From: Trichobilharzia regenti
Lineage: Eukaryota; Platyhelminthes; Trematoda; Strigeidida; Schistosomatidae
Assembly: GCA_944472135.2 (NCBI GenBank)
Contig: OX235264.1
Span: 98,528,319 to 98,592,318 of the forward strand
DNA: 64,000 bases
Direction of reading: 5' to 3'
Shown here: in pieces, positions 53,885 to 64,000 of the stretch
Layout: the number at the start of each line of letters is the position of its first letter
Position numbering within the stretch: the first letter of the stretch is position 1
Translations under genes and position numbers: made by a program
The notes under the pieces: model-generated
What the model saw: only the letters and a program-made list of their open reading frames with translations
What the model was told of the DNA's origin: nothing
Database searches by the model: none

Positions 53885-54223
53885 ATGCGTATCTACCAGT
53901 TTGACTGCAGCTGCGGAGCCAGCTACATTGGGCGTACAACTAGGCAGGTTCATCATTGTATTTCCAAGGGACGAACAAGATCTATTCGTAGCTCTATTTC
54001 AGCACACCTTGTAGATAGTGAGCATAAAGTTGACGTTAATACTGCATTTAAAATTATTTATCGCATTTCTGATAATCTTAATTTTGCTCTGCAAGTTCGT
54101 CTTCTACAGACAGCTAAAGCAATAGGAATCCACCTGAAGAAGCCAGCCAAACCTGTGTGTGTGTTCAGAAGAAATTTGTACAGCCACTTTCCTTACCTTG
54201 GCCATCGTTACATGAATTTATAA
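53885..54223 (+). pseudogene. PLE-D GIY-YIG endonuclease
   Basis: Open for 112 codons: MRIYQFDCSCGASYIGRTTR (GIY-YIG core), then HHCISKGRTRSIRSSISAHL, NTAFKIIYRISDNLNFAL and KPAKPVCVFRRNLYSH. The usual catalytic Glu of the C-terminal part is replaced near the PxL(C)-type end (KPVCVF). It is separated from the RT by one stop and a frame change only. Confidence 0.75.
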
Positions 54224-54734
54224 ACAGGACTACTTCACCCCTCTCCCTGTAAACTTTTTAAAAATTATAATTGTCTAATTTATTTCATTTTCTGACCACT
54301 TCATCTTTAATTACGCGTTATCCTTGTAAAACTAATTCATTCTAACCATTTCTACCTTTAAATGTGTGTATTGATTTTCCTCGTTAATTATCAACCCATT
54401 GACATTTTGACACTGACTAATTATTGTTAACAAACATATCAGTACCACTTGATTGGCAAACTGGTGTGTATTGTAATACAAATGCTATATAAATATTAGA
54501 GTCGAGCCAGAGATGAGGATCTAATTGAAAAGTAAATATTTCTTCCCTCAACCTTTCTGTTTTCAAAAAGTTAATGTAGAATATTTTAGATCAAATATTT
54601 ATCTCTAGAAATTTATTATCGAAAATATCAGAACAAAACAATTTAAGCCACTTAGAAATGGTGAAAAGAAATCACTGCCAACTCTGTGACAGAATATAAT
54701 TCTATATTAGATAACCTTATCTGAAATAACATAC

Positions 54735-54960
54735 AGTAATACAGCAGTAATACGCCGACCATGCACATGGTCCGGGGTTCGATCCCAGGCCAACGCACTC
54801 CTTTACCTCGCTAAGCCAGAAATAATGCTGGTAAGGAGGAAAGGTTGGGCAAGGGGCTAGCAACCTCATCCTGTAAAATTAAACACTGCTACAAGAAACT
54901 TCAATCCACTAGACTGAAGCCCTATGTTCCACTGGGGAACGTGAAGGAAAAACGAAAAAA
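54735..54960 (+). mobile_element. SINE-C copy, head truncated
   Basis: CGCCGACCATGCACATGGTC, GGGGTTCGATCCC, CTCGCTAAGCCAGAAATAA; end AGCCCTATGTTCCACTGGGG then AACGTGAAGG and an A-rich tail. The 5' half of the tRNA-like head is missing. Confidence 0.7.
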
Positions 54961-55059
54961 GAAAACATTACCGCATCGATGTATTCACACGACTCTATAC
55001 TACATTTTATATTATCCTTACTTCCTGATGTTTTTAATTGAAAAATTTCATAAATCCGA

Positions 55060-55420
55060 GATAGGTGTTAAGTCATTTCAATCTCGCATATTCGGTATAG
55101 CTTCGATGAACAAGGATCCAGTGATTAAGTCCTCTCTCCACCTTAGTGTATTGCTTACTAATGTTTCTATAGTAAGACATATTTTAATTCATTGGCGAGA
55201 GAGAGATTAATTACACCGAATACGCGCAACACCGACACCAAATATATTTAGGAAATTGCTGTGAAAAAGCAGGAAAAAGCGGGACCGTGTAGAATAAGTT
55301 AGGAGGTCATGTGAATATATCCATGTGATAGTGAGTTGCAATGAACAGTACTTGAAAAGTCATCCAGTCATTAAAACAATATCAGTGTATCTTTTGTCAA
55401 GTAAACTTACGAAAGTTTCT
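55060..55420. repeat. PLE-B ends in inverted orientation
   Basis: 55085-55160 is the minus-strand PLE-B block (GCTTCGATGAACAAGGATCC). 55300-55420 is a plus-strand terminus (CATGTGATAGTGAGTTGCAA, TGAAAAGTCATCCAGTC). The loop is short. Confidence 0.45.
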
Positions 55421-55489
55421 GCAACCATATAAAAACTCCATCCGCTGTCATAATAGATGCAAAAAAAGCTTAACAGTAGTGAACTATTG

Positions 55490-55730
55490 TGCAGTGGTTG
55501 GCTGTACAGTGGTAGAATACCCACCAACCACATTTTCCATCCGGGTCGGATTCTCAGCCACCGATATACTCCTAAACCTCGCTTAATCGGAAATAAGACG
55601 CATAAAGAGGAAAGACTAGGCTTGAGCCTGAGAACCTCACCCCGTGTAAAGAAACACCACTGCTACTGGAACTTCAAAGCCCAAGCCTGAAGCCCTATGT
55701 TTCTTTCATACTGAAAAGGAATAAAATAAT
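55490..55730 (+). repeat. Diverged SINE-C copy
   Basis: GTTGGCTGTACAGTGGTAG (head), CGGGTCGGATTCTCAGCC (B-box), CCTCGCTTAATCGGAAATAA, then GAAGCCCTATGTTTC. Strongly diverged but in family order. Confidence 0.5.
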
Positions 55731-55989
55731 AACTGTATAGGGGATCAAATTTTGACTATCTGAAATCTGATTGACCTGCACTTCAGTAGGCTTGAAAGAG
55801 TTGTGGTGATTTGAAGAATTATGTAGAAACACCAAGTCATGTGTTGTTAAGTAAAAAGAATCGCATTGCCATAGAATTTACCTGAATTTTCAACGTAGAA
55901 TATACAGCAGTTCAACCTGACACACACTTTATAAAACCACATATAAAGGTACCGAAAAGAAATGTAAATAAACCGTGGTAAACGGTAGT

Positions 55990-56165
55990 GAAATGCAGAA
56001 ATAATAATGAGGAATTATAGAGAGGCTGTGAAGGCATCAGTGTCAATGAGAACGATATGAAGTAATATCACCACCACCAGTCTTCAGGGAGTGACTCATA
56101 GCGTCTGCAGAACCCCAGTCAGATAGTCCACACTTCTCTGCATGACTAACAGTGGGTGACTTTAC
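55990..56165 (-). repeat. LINE C-terminal remnant
   Basis: Reverse reading gives blocks like VDYLTGVLQTL and a final VLIDTDAFTASL, matching the terminal QWRRCIHSLS-type region by position only. Weak. Confidence 0.3.
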
Positions 56166-56379
56166 TTTACTGTGACTGGAAACTGGACGGTAAATAATCT
56201 CGTACTTCTAGTCATTCGTTCGGTGAGGAGTGAATTCTATCAATCAAGTTTTCAATGTGACCAACATCCTAAATGGCCCAACACCACAGTGCACTCTAAA
56301 TTGTTGTTAAATGAGACGAGGTGATCGGTAAGAACCCTTAGACATAGGTTCTATTGTTGCTGGCACTTGTCGACAAAGC

Positions 56380-56705
56380 TAAGCGGCAAGCCAATTGGCA
56401 AGGTGGCCGCATTGCAAACTTGACTGATAGAATTCATTCTGCAGTAAAAAAAAAGGACAAGACATATGACACTAGTTACTTTCCAATCAAATTATCTAAT
56501 TCAGTCCTGCAGGAGGTCAATCGCGAGTCCGGATAGTTTAATGGCAAAGTCTCCGACTGCAGCACTGGGTGACACGGGTTCGAATCTCAGAAGGGGCATG
56601 AGTCCCTTCAAGATTGCAGATACATCTTGCTGACTGGTGAGTGCCAACTAGCACGAAACCAAGGCCTGAAGCTTTCTACCCATTGTCTCCAATCATTTTA
56701 CAACC
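56380..56705 (+). mobile_element. SINE-D copy: body block followed by head and cassette
   Basis: Body block (GCAAACTTGACTGATAGAAT, ACACTAGTTACTTTCC), head (TCCGGATAGTTTAATGGC; B-box GGGTTCGAATCTC), then TTGCTGACTGGTGAG, stem GTGC/GCAC, GAAACC. GAAAC and stem II are intact; the first box reads CTGGTGAG. Confidence 0.6.
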
Positions 56706-57424
56706 AGTAACTATATGAAGCGGTCTGTTCGCATAGGATGACTGGGTAAATATCTGACACCCTAGCCCCAAAAACGATGGAATCGATAACTCATATTTCA
56801 GTTATTGGATACAATACAACTTCTTTCAGATAATCCTGAAAGTAACATTCACAGCTATATGGTATTCGAAAGCAAAAGAAAACTCTAGCTTTTTTTGTCG
56901 TGATAGTGCAGACATAAAATGTTTATAAAAATTAAATTAGATGGAAGTCGTTATTTACACTTACACTGGTTAATTTCTGATTAATCCATCTTTTAAAAAA
57001 AATATCCATCTAAATTTGTCACCTGCTGAAAAATTTGAACTTTACATTGAGAAATTTAAATTAATTATGGTTGTTTGTACCAATCCTATCACAAGAGTTT
57101 TCTGTACTAACCCAGAAAACCAATCACATATCTCAGTTGTATTGTTTCCACCAGCATGAAGTTATTTTTAACTCCTGGTTTCTTTTAAGACATAAACTAA
57201 CATCTTATGACAAATTTTATTGTGTGAAAAATGATTGGATAGTCAGTGTTAACATGACAATTCATTCTGAGCAATTAAATATATAAAAGCATATGAAGTT
57301 TGTAATTTTTCAAGTTCAACTATGTGTCCAATTTTTAAGGTTACAAAGACAACGTATAAGTAATAATTTTAAGTTTTGGTTACAAAAGTGTCCACATACA
57401 TACATACATACAGTATTTTTTCAT
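56706..57424. other. Stretch with no recognised feature
   Basis: AT-rich. Short open frames here have no supporting context. Confidence 0.35.
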
Positions 57425-57620
57425 TTTTATGCATTCAGAGTGGAGCGAAGGGCTTCAACCTTTCAGGTTTTATTAGCGATGGTGTTTTTCTTTCCTTACG
57501 GGAAGTTAGGCTGAAGACCTCACTTCTAACCCTTCCTACTTCTTATTAAACTAGGCAAGATTTTGGTGTGCATCGGCCATGAATGGAACTGAGCCTCCAA
57601 CAAAGTTGGCGTTAACTACA
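57425..57620 (-). repeat. Diverged SINE-C copy
   Basis: CAGAGTGGAGCGAAGGGCTTC, TAGGCAAGATTTTGGTGTGC and the tRNA-like end (GCCATGAATGGAACTGAGCC). Diverged. Confidence 0.4.
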
Positions 57621-57799
57621 GACTTACATACATAAAAACAGTTAGAATTATTTTTTTAACTGGTTAACTTTTGTGTGCAAAAGAAGAAAGTTCAGCCAAT
57701 ACTACTATCCTGGCCTTTAGTAGAGACTATAAATTCATGAATTTGTTTCATTATATTTCCTAATTTTTCTGAAATTCAGTGTATTGTTATTTTGATGCT

Positions 57800-58095
57800 A
57801 CTGAACTGCAAGCTTGACTGATAGAACTCAGTCTGCACCGAAGATAGGACTAGACGCATTACACTAGTTACTGACTAGTGTGCAATCAAAAATATCCAAT
57901 AGAGTCCTACAAGAGGTCAATCACGAGCATGAATAGCTCAGTGGTAACGCCTCTGATTGCAGCACTGGGTGACACCGGTTCGATTCTCAGAAGGGACATG
58001 AGTTCCTTCAAGGGTGCAGATACGCCTTGCTGACTGGTGAGTGGCAACTAGCACGAAACCTAGGTCCAAGGCTTCTTGCCGATTGCCTCCAACCA
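57800..58095 (+). mobile_element. SINE-D copy: body block followed by head and cassette
   Basis: Body block (GCAAGCTTGACTGATAGAAC), head (GAATAGCTCAGTGGTAACGC; B-box CCGGTTCGATTCTC), then TTGCTGACTGGTGAG, GTGGCAACTAGCAC and GAAACC. The head is closer to a real tRNA than in the other copies. Confidence 0.6.
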
Positions 58096-58339
58096 TCGAA
58101 TAAGCTGTAATCTATTGGTATTATTGATTCAATGTTATTTAAACAACATTAACGTTGTTAATAACACTAATTCATTCACTCTTACGTATTTATAACTGTA
58201 GAACCTGGTGATGAAGTTGTCGTAAAGAATATTCTTTGTTCAGTAACCATTCTTTGGAAAAAAAACTTTAAATTTGTTTACTTCTTGTAGACAAATATGA
58301 ATTACTTTTAAGCCAAGAATTGACGTGATCAATGACATA

Positions 58340-58560
58340 ACATGTAAGCAATAGTGTTACAGGATGACTCAGCGGTAAAGTATTTGGATTACTCACTTGG
58401 CGGCATCAGTTATAATTTCTGAGGGGGAATCAGCTATTTTGCAGGTCTGAGGATTCTTACCGGTTTCTTCTAATAGTTCAAAACTAGGTGCATAAAATTA
58501 CCTGCTACTAAGTGATTGGGGTGAATAGTTGGAGACCATAGACATCAGCCGGCAGTGTTT
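58340..58560 (+). repeat. Possible tRNA-headed SINE remnant
   Basis: GGATGACTCAGCGGTAAAG resembles an A-box region, but no convincing B-box or cassette follows. Confidence 0.25.
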
Positions 58561-59170
58561 CCTGGCTAGCCAGACAAAAGTAATTTCATTATCGTATAGC
58601 CGTTTCTCTCGTTTGGGGTCTAGCTGTTCATTGGTGTACCCGGTTTAATTCAGCTCAGATAGCCGAAACAGTCCAAATCACCTAATTTCTGGCTAGCTAC
58701 TTGAGTGAGATGGTAACACCTTAAATAAAATTAGGAATTCACTATTTAAACAGCTCAAAATTAGTGCCGCGGATATATTGGGGGGGGGGAGGGATCCATC
58801 TTATAAACATTTTGCCAGTGTAAATATGGACCACCTGTGAACAGCACGTTGTCATTTCATGTTATTGTAGCGAATCAAAAATTTTCTGTCGTTGAAATTC
58901 CACCTGCAAAATGTTTGAATAGAGGTAAATTTTAATAAAATTTTGTACTACGTTGTCTAGAGGGTTGGAAACTGTTAATGGCTTATATAACATTTTGGCA
59001 CGATGTAACTGAGGTACCAATCGCATGTTGGTTGAAAGCGTTTGTGTTCCAGTTGAGTAACATTGAATTATTGCCGCTATAAGAAGAAAGGAATCATTAG
59101 AGGGCTATATCTTCTACTAAAGCGGTTTATTCTTTGTGACAGATGTTCTTCTGCTGGACGTGTATTGATT

Positions 59171-60048
59171 TTATGAAGACTTCATTGGTTTGGATGGTTG
59201 CTTAGGTTCTTCGTAGTCATTTAAAATGGAGGCCATGTCACTTTCAATCGATAAACCTACTTCCCTAAATATGTGCACCTTGTCATTGCTTAGCTATATA
59301 AAAGGAACTATGTTAAGTCCTTCCTTATTGGCAGGGAAGCTCACTGATTTGTTACCAACAGTTTATTTGGACGTTCGGTTCTGCTTTCTTCATGGTTCTA
59401 TTCTGCTTTACTCGAAGCCATTTAGTGAGGTCACGTTACAGTATTTATGTTCCTCTGTAGAATCTGGAACAATATGATTGTGCAGTTTTTGGTTAGATGT
59501 TAAAAGTGGAAACATTGTATATAACTTTTGTTTAAAACGATTTATTGTAAAATATACATAACTTCAGAGTACAACCTAAAATACAATGTGTTGCTCGATG
59601 CTTCGTCTTCTCCCTCGTCCATACTGTCTACCTGCTTCACTACTAACCGTGTTGTATCCTTTGGATTTTTCACTAGCCTATCAAACGAAGACTATTCTAC
59701 AACTGGTGCACAGCTTCTACTTGTAGACACAACTCCAGTAGTGAGCACTATTATGGATTATATTAATGATTTGTAGTAGGGGACTTCAACTGTATCATCA
59801 AGTAACCATTAGTTTACATGACTCGGTAGCTGTATTTTTTAATAATAAACTTTTACTTTTTCATTACACCTACTTGGATTATTACTTAAACATTTCTTCC
59901 GTTACCGAGGTCGTTATTAGGCCCCTACACCCCTGTCTTCTTGGAATACCACTTTCACCTGATCTGAAGCTTGAAAACGTGGACATTTGGCGCATTTTTT
60001 GAGGTTATTCTTGTTTATGATGTCGTACATGAGTTTTATCTTCTCTTG
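59171..60048 (-). pseudogene. Unidentified decayed coding blocks
   Basis: Three minus-strand blocks look coding. Block 1 (60048-59921) reads KIKLMYDIINKNNLKKCAK then CPRFQASDQVKVVFQEDRG, with a Cys-x2-Cys pair. Block 2 (59747-59542) reads LTTGVVSTSRSCAPVVE, one in-frame stop, SSFDRLVKNPKDTTRLV and VDSMDEGEDEASSNTLYF, ending in a stop. Block 3 (59464-59171) reads STEEHKYCNVTSLNGF, stops, SVSFPANKEGLNIV, VHIFREVGLSIESDMASIL. A possible splice (G|GTGTAG to AATAG|TG) joins blocks 1 and 2 in phase. Stops in blocks 2 and 3 argue for a pseudogene or dead transposon gene. I do not recognise the family. Confidence 0.35.
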
Positions 60049-60466
60049 ACCATCTTTGTTACATTAATGGTACCTTTATAGCATAAAATATAATTGATAT
60101 TACATACTTCCATGACAGCTTTATTGATATACTGCGTACAAATATTTCTACGGATTGCTTAAGGTTGTATTAAAGAATATATGGGACGTCGTAACCAACT
60201 GTCCTGACTAAGGTTACAGCCATCTTTCTGAATTAACCTTCCTTTGTACGAGAACAGTTCAAATTTCCTGGTCTATTCAAAGCTATTTAACCACGTGGAT
60301 TGGCTTTTCCACTTGTGTAAGCTTTTCACTAAGCTTTCGCATGAAACTGAAATCCGTCTTTAAAAGAACTGCACTGCACTCCGTTTAGGCTCCGTGCAAC
60401 ATTTCACTTCCATCTTTTACTGGAATAAAGAAAAAATCCCCATTTAGACATTTAGAAAACAAAAAG

Positions 60467-60748
60467 ATTAGATCCTCATCTTTGGCTCTACTCTAATATA
60501 TATAGCATTTTAATTACAATACAACAGTTTGCCAATCAAGTGGCGATAAGTTTGTTAACAATAATTAAACAGTGTCAATGGGTTAATAGTTAACGAAGAA
60601 AATCAATACAGATTTAAAAGGTGGAAATGGATAGAATAAATTGTTTAATTATTGTTAACAAACTTATCGCCGCTTGATTGGCAAACTGTTGTATTGTAAT
60701 TAAAATGCTGTATATATATTAGAGTCGAGCCAGAGATGAAGATCTAAT
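60467..60748. repeat. PLE-D 3' ends as an inverted repeat
   Basis: 60467-60570 and 60643-60748 are reverse complements with few mismatches. For example, AACAAACTTATCGCCGCTTG at 60658 faces CAAGTGGCGATAAGTTTGTT at 60537. Both match the 3' end of PLE-D at 54425-54540. The 72-bp loop holds no coding. Confidence 0.75.
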
Positions 60749-61261
60749 TGAAAAGTAAATATTTCTTCGCTCAATCTTTCTGTTTTCGAAATGGCTTTTA
60801 TATGACATTACGTGTATGAGTAATGTAAAGTATAAAAATGTTGGTAGACATGTTGGTTAGAATATTTTGACTTAGTCCAATTTACATAATCTACGAATTT
60901 ATAGTGAACACTCTGTTAGTGTTACTGAAAAATGGACCAGCCTCTGATGCCTCTGCTTAGTTAAATCATTTTCCCTCATGCTACATGTAGGCAGTGTTAC
61001 GATGAAATTCATCGTTTGCATGTTAACAGGAGATTTGGATCAGTTGGACTGGAATGTCCTCGTAAACTTCAGTAATATTTACTTTTAGATTTCACATTGG
61101 TCAATGCTATCTGGATTTGTGTGACCTGTCTTCGTGTGTCCCGTGGGAATGGTTCATTTTCATTTCATAACACTTCTTTTAATTGTTGTACTGTTTTGTG
61201 GACTCTAGTATCAGATAGGACTCGTAGTGAAACCGACAGTTTTATTTTGTTATAAAAGAAT

Positions 61262-61468
61262 TTAAGTCGGTTTCATATAGACGTGTATTTCGGCAGTAAT
61301 TTTGCAGTATTTGTAATCTTCAATTATTGTTAGACCCACAAAAATGACTGTGTAGTCTGAAAGGAAACATGACGGTGTAGTGCACGTGGAATGTTTGAAC
61401 TTTTGTTTTGATGCATTCATCCAATACGGCTCCACGTCACCATTCTTCCGGCGTGACTGCTCGCACAT
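61262..61468 (-). CDS. Unidentified 68-codon open frame
   Basis: Reads MCEQSRRKNGDVEPYWMN, a Cys/Ser/Thr patch and TVIFVGLTIIEDYKYC. The composition is plausible for protein, and a weak charged frame continues at lower coordinates on the same strand with stops. No splice site or known motif. It may belong with the decayed blocks at 59171-60048. Confidence 0.2.
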   Translation of the reverse strand: MCEQSRRKNGDVEPYWMNASKQKFKHSTCTTPSCFLSDYTVIFVGLTIIEDYKYCKITAEIHVYMKPT

Positions 61469-62589
61469 GGCTCACTCCCTTGTTGTGTCTTCATTAAGTG
61501 CACTACTGAGCTTGCTATCCCAGCCAGTTAACAGATAAGTTGTACAATACTCTTATTTATTAAATTTGACATTTAATCTGTGGTAAAAATATAATTCTCA
61601 TCAGGGCACACTACCAAGTCCTAAGCTTTTTTACTTCAAATTCGTCAATCATTACTTACACGTTAGGTAGAGTACTGATTAGGGTATTAAGAGGAAAAGC
61701 CTTTAGTAAATGAGATTAGTCAAGATCTAACTTAAGCACAACTAAACATTTATAAGGGTGTCGGCTGTTGATAAAATACCTGAAGTTATTGGAAGCACTT
61801 TTTGGGTGTTAAACTCGATGAAGATATTTTGTGGAGTAACGAGTTGATTCAAGAGTACTCTGTGAAATTCATCCGTGATCACATAATGAAATTCATGGAG
61901 GTTATCGTCATTTATCCGAAGAGATCATCTCGCACTCCAATTTGGTCCCGAAATATGATTCATAATTTGGCTGATCACTTATGTTGTTTTGCTTTGCCTT
62001 TGGTCAACGCGGAACGAATACTATTAGATCTTGCATTGGTATACGTTGCACTATCCGTGAAGGTCAACACTCTCAGCCTTTAATCTAGTGAGTATTCAAT
62101 GAAAGTCAACAGAATATAACTCCATACAAGTCTGATATGTGTAAGCGAACTGTTTGTGAAATACTTCATTTGATTTTAATTACAGTGTTCAGATTCATTC
62201 CTGTAGGAGAACACCAAAAATGATATAGCAAACAGTATCAAATTCCATTCATATTCTCAGCTTAAAAATCACTCAGTGGTTTGCGAATTACCCAATTTAG
62301 AATGTAATTTCAAGACAATTTGCCTTTCGTTAGCCGAGATTATTCATCACTAAAGATATGTGATGTGCTTGATAGCACAAATGGTAATCCAGAAATCAAG
62401 CATAAAATCATAATTCTGTGTGCTACCAACTGTTTGATATGAGGAGTTGGATACCACTTACACCACCCAGCATGGCTTGCTAACCAGATCTTAGTAAGCC
62501 GTATCAAACTACTCACATTTATCAATCAGTAGTAATGGCACAATTCAAATAATAAATTTGATCATTATAAATTATTTAAATTAATCCCA

Positions 62590-62665
62590 GCGTGTTAAGA
62601 AAATCAAAACAAGATTTTTCTGAACGTTTCGCCGCGTAAGCCATAGCTTCTTCAGCAGATTTATT
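62590..62665 (-). repeat. PLE-like terminus with hammerhead-like motif
   Basis: Minus strand: CTGCTGAAGAAGC, a loop, GGCGAAACGTTCAG. CTGAAGA and GAAACG are at 62656-62624 with a 2-bp closing GC stem. The following sequence (62730-62780) resembles 1285-1345, so it is a repeat end. Confidence 0.4.
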
Positions 62666-62733
62666 CGGAGTTTTATTAATCATCAAAATACATAATCAAA
62701 AATTTTTACGTAAATTTACATAAATAATTTATA

Positions 62734-63560
62734 ATGAATCAATCTGACTCGACGCTCAAATTATTCCAGGAATTTCGTAACACCTACGGTGTGGAAACCC
62801 ATAATAAATTTTATCAGTCTAGTATGGGCAAACGTTGGAGTGATGGAAAGATACTTGAAGATCTGGACTTCCTGGATGATTTATGTCTGATTACCTCAAA
62901 ACTTAAGATCTACAGGCAAAAGGCAAAGAAGAGGCAGAAAAAACAAGTGAACAAAAAGAATACAGAGGTAGTGAAGATACTTAACCAAAAACAACGAACA
63001 CCAATCACTATCACTGACCAGGAGAGGCAGCATCATTTCAACCACAAGTGAGGATGCCAAAGGCAGGATCAAGGAAGAAAACAACCAATTTTCTTTACCC
63101 TGAAATCAAAGTGGAAATCATCTGCACTCAATATAGTGGAAGAATATCCTGAACTTTAATACTAATAAGAAATCAGTGCTTCTATATTGTTCATAGACAT
63201 GACATGTCGCCAAGAACATTTTCAACAGGCTACTGAGGACTTTTATCAGTGACTGCCCCTTCGTTGCATAATGAATATCAGATGACTGGCACGTAAGAGA
63301 AAGCCACAAGGGTCTCGGATATCGAGTCGACCAACGGTCTTCTGTCCAGCAAGTTTTCCAAGGGGAATGGAGGTGAATCGCACATACATTGAGAAGATAG
63401 TTGAGAAATATCACACTCCATTCACGCCCTCAATTACAGCCTAAATAGGAAACAATCAGTTGGATGCGAATAAGAAGATGACGTTGGAATAGATCTTATG
63501 GGGAAGAAATGATAACCTACAGGAAATTGTTGAGCGAGATGAAAATGACTGCACAGAACA
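62734..63560 (+). pseudogene. RTE-clade LINE remnant
   Basis: Plus strand: GKRWSDGKILEDLDFLDDLC then LITSKL, equivalent to the RTE block LEDLDFADDLALLSH (catalytic FADD is here FLDD). It is followed by KKNTEVVKILNQKQRTPITI and, in other frames to about 63560, parts of the tail (ACACTCCATTCACGCCC). Broken by stops. Confidence 0.5.
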
Positions 63561-64000
63561 GTTTGAAATAGAGATATGTTGCTGAAACTCATACGTTCAT
63601 TATTAAATCGCAAGAAATTTTAAAAGAGTGTATTTTGCATGCCCCTGTTTAAATTTGTTTTTTGTTGTGTTAAACGCTCCAAAAGCCCACAGATTAACTG
63701 CAACTCAGTTTATTCTGGTCGAAGTTAGTTTCGCTTATTAGTTTCGAGTTTATTTATTGTCAGGAAGTGCTTTTTATATTAAAGTTATTATCTATTCATT
63801 TTTATAAAAAACGCATTGGTTTTTATCGTTGGTTGTATAATAATTGTGTCCAAGGCCATTTTTGAATTCTCCAGTCATAATTCATTTGAAAAATTATGCC
63901 TGTAAAACGTGACCGTTGCGAAAGACTTGTGTCGGTTTCCAGTCGATGAAGGCATGCAGTTTGATGGGTGTAATAATAATAATAATACATTCTCATTTTT
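63561..64000. other. Stretch with no recognised feature, ending in ATA repeats
   Basis: No coding recognised. 63970-63988 is an (AAT)n run. Confidence 0.35.

Larger units (their letters stand above)
53280..54560 (+). mobile_element. PLE-D, 5'-truncated at the RT palm
   Basis: Starts at the RT catalytic motif and runs through RT C-terminus, GIY-YIG and a 3' end (AGTCGAGCCAGAGATGAGG at 54500, CTAATTGAAAAGTAAAT). The same 3' end occurs in both orientations at 60467-60748. Confidence 0.75.

Noticed and set aside
61802..62083. 93-codon plus-strand open frame starting MGVKLDEDILW
   Set aside because: No splice context, no repeat or motif support, and of a length that can occur by chance in 64 kb.
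1..64000. CRISPR arrays, operons or prokaryotic transfer
   Set aside because: No regularly spaced direct repeats and no clustered intact genes; introns and retroelements show a eukaryotic nuclear genome.

Overview
The window is AT-rich, intron-rich and repeat-dense nuclear DNA from a blood fluke, most probably Schistosoma or a close relative. The diagnostic repeats are Sm-alpha type SINEs (a tRNA-like head followed by a hammerhead ribozyme cassette with stem GTCCCAAATAGGAC and GAAA), many Penelope-like elements (PLEs) with GIY-YIG endonuclease domains, RTE-clade and CR1-clade LINEs, and a Gypsy-type LTR element. I saw no bacterial-type genes, operons, CRISPR arrays or rRNA.

Only one host gene is convincingly visible. 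It lies on the minus strand between about 29984 and 1851. Seven exons with good splice sites and compatible phases give 479 codons of a mostly alpha-helical coiled-coil protein. Both its ends lie outside what I can assign. Its introns (up to 11.3 kb) are packed with transposon debris.

Layout: 1-3.3 kb, RTE tails and tRNA/hammerhead SINEs around the last visible exon. 3.8-6.6 kb, PLE termini, a fold-back Sm-alpha copy and a broken PLE. 7.4-17 kb, further PLEs, several in fold-back form. 17-23.9 kb, RTE and CR1 fragments nested in one another. 26.6-30 kb, three exons and an opposed pair of Sm-alpha elements. 30.4-35 kb, SINEs and a degraded RTE-type LINE. 35.8-36.1 kb, a solo LTR. 36.2-38.6 kb, two PLEs, one with a 219-codon open frame. 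39.1-40.5 kb, a CR1 copy. 42.4-44.15 kb, a PLE flanked by 602-bp inverted arms. 44.33-45.34 kb, a short two-LTR element with target duplication. 46.6-52.4 kb, RTE fragments and SINEs. 53.2-54.6 kb, another PLE. 59.2-60.05 kb, unidentified decayed coding blocks. 60.4-60.8 kb, PLE termini. 62.6-63.6 kb, an RTE remnant.

Two themes link the repeats. First, PLE copies are repeatedly joined to an inverted copy of their own 3' end. Second, hammerhead-like cassettes (CTGANGA, a short stem II, then GAAA) recur in at least three distinct tRNA-headed SINE families and in PLE termini. A further SINE family shares its 3' tail with the resident RTE LINE. All family names rest on motifs read by eye; no alignments or searches were run.
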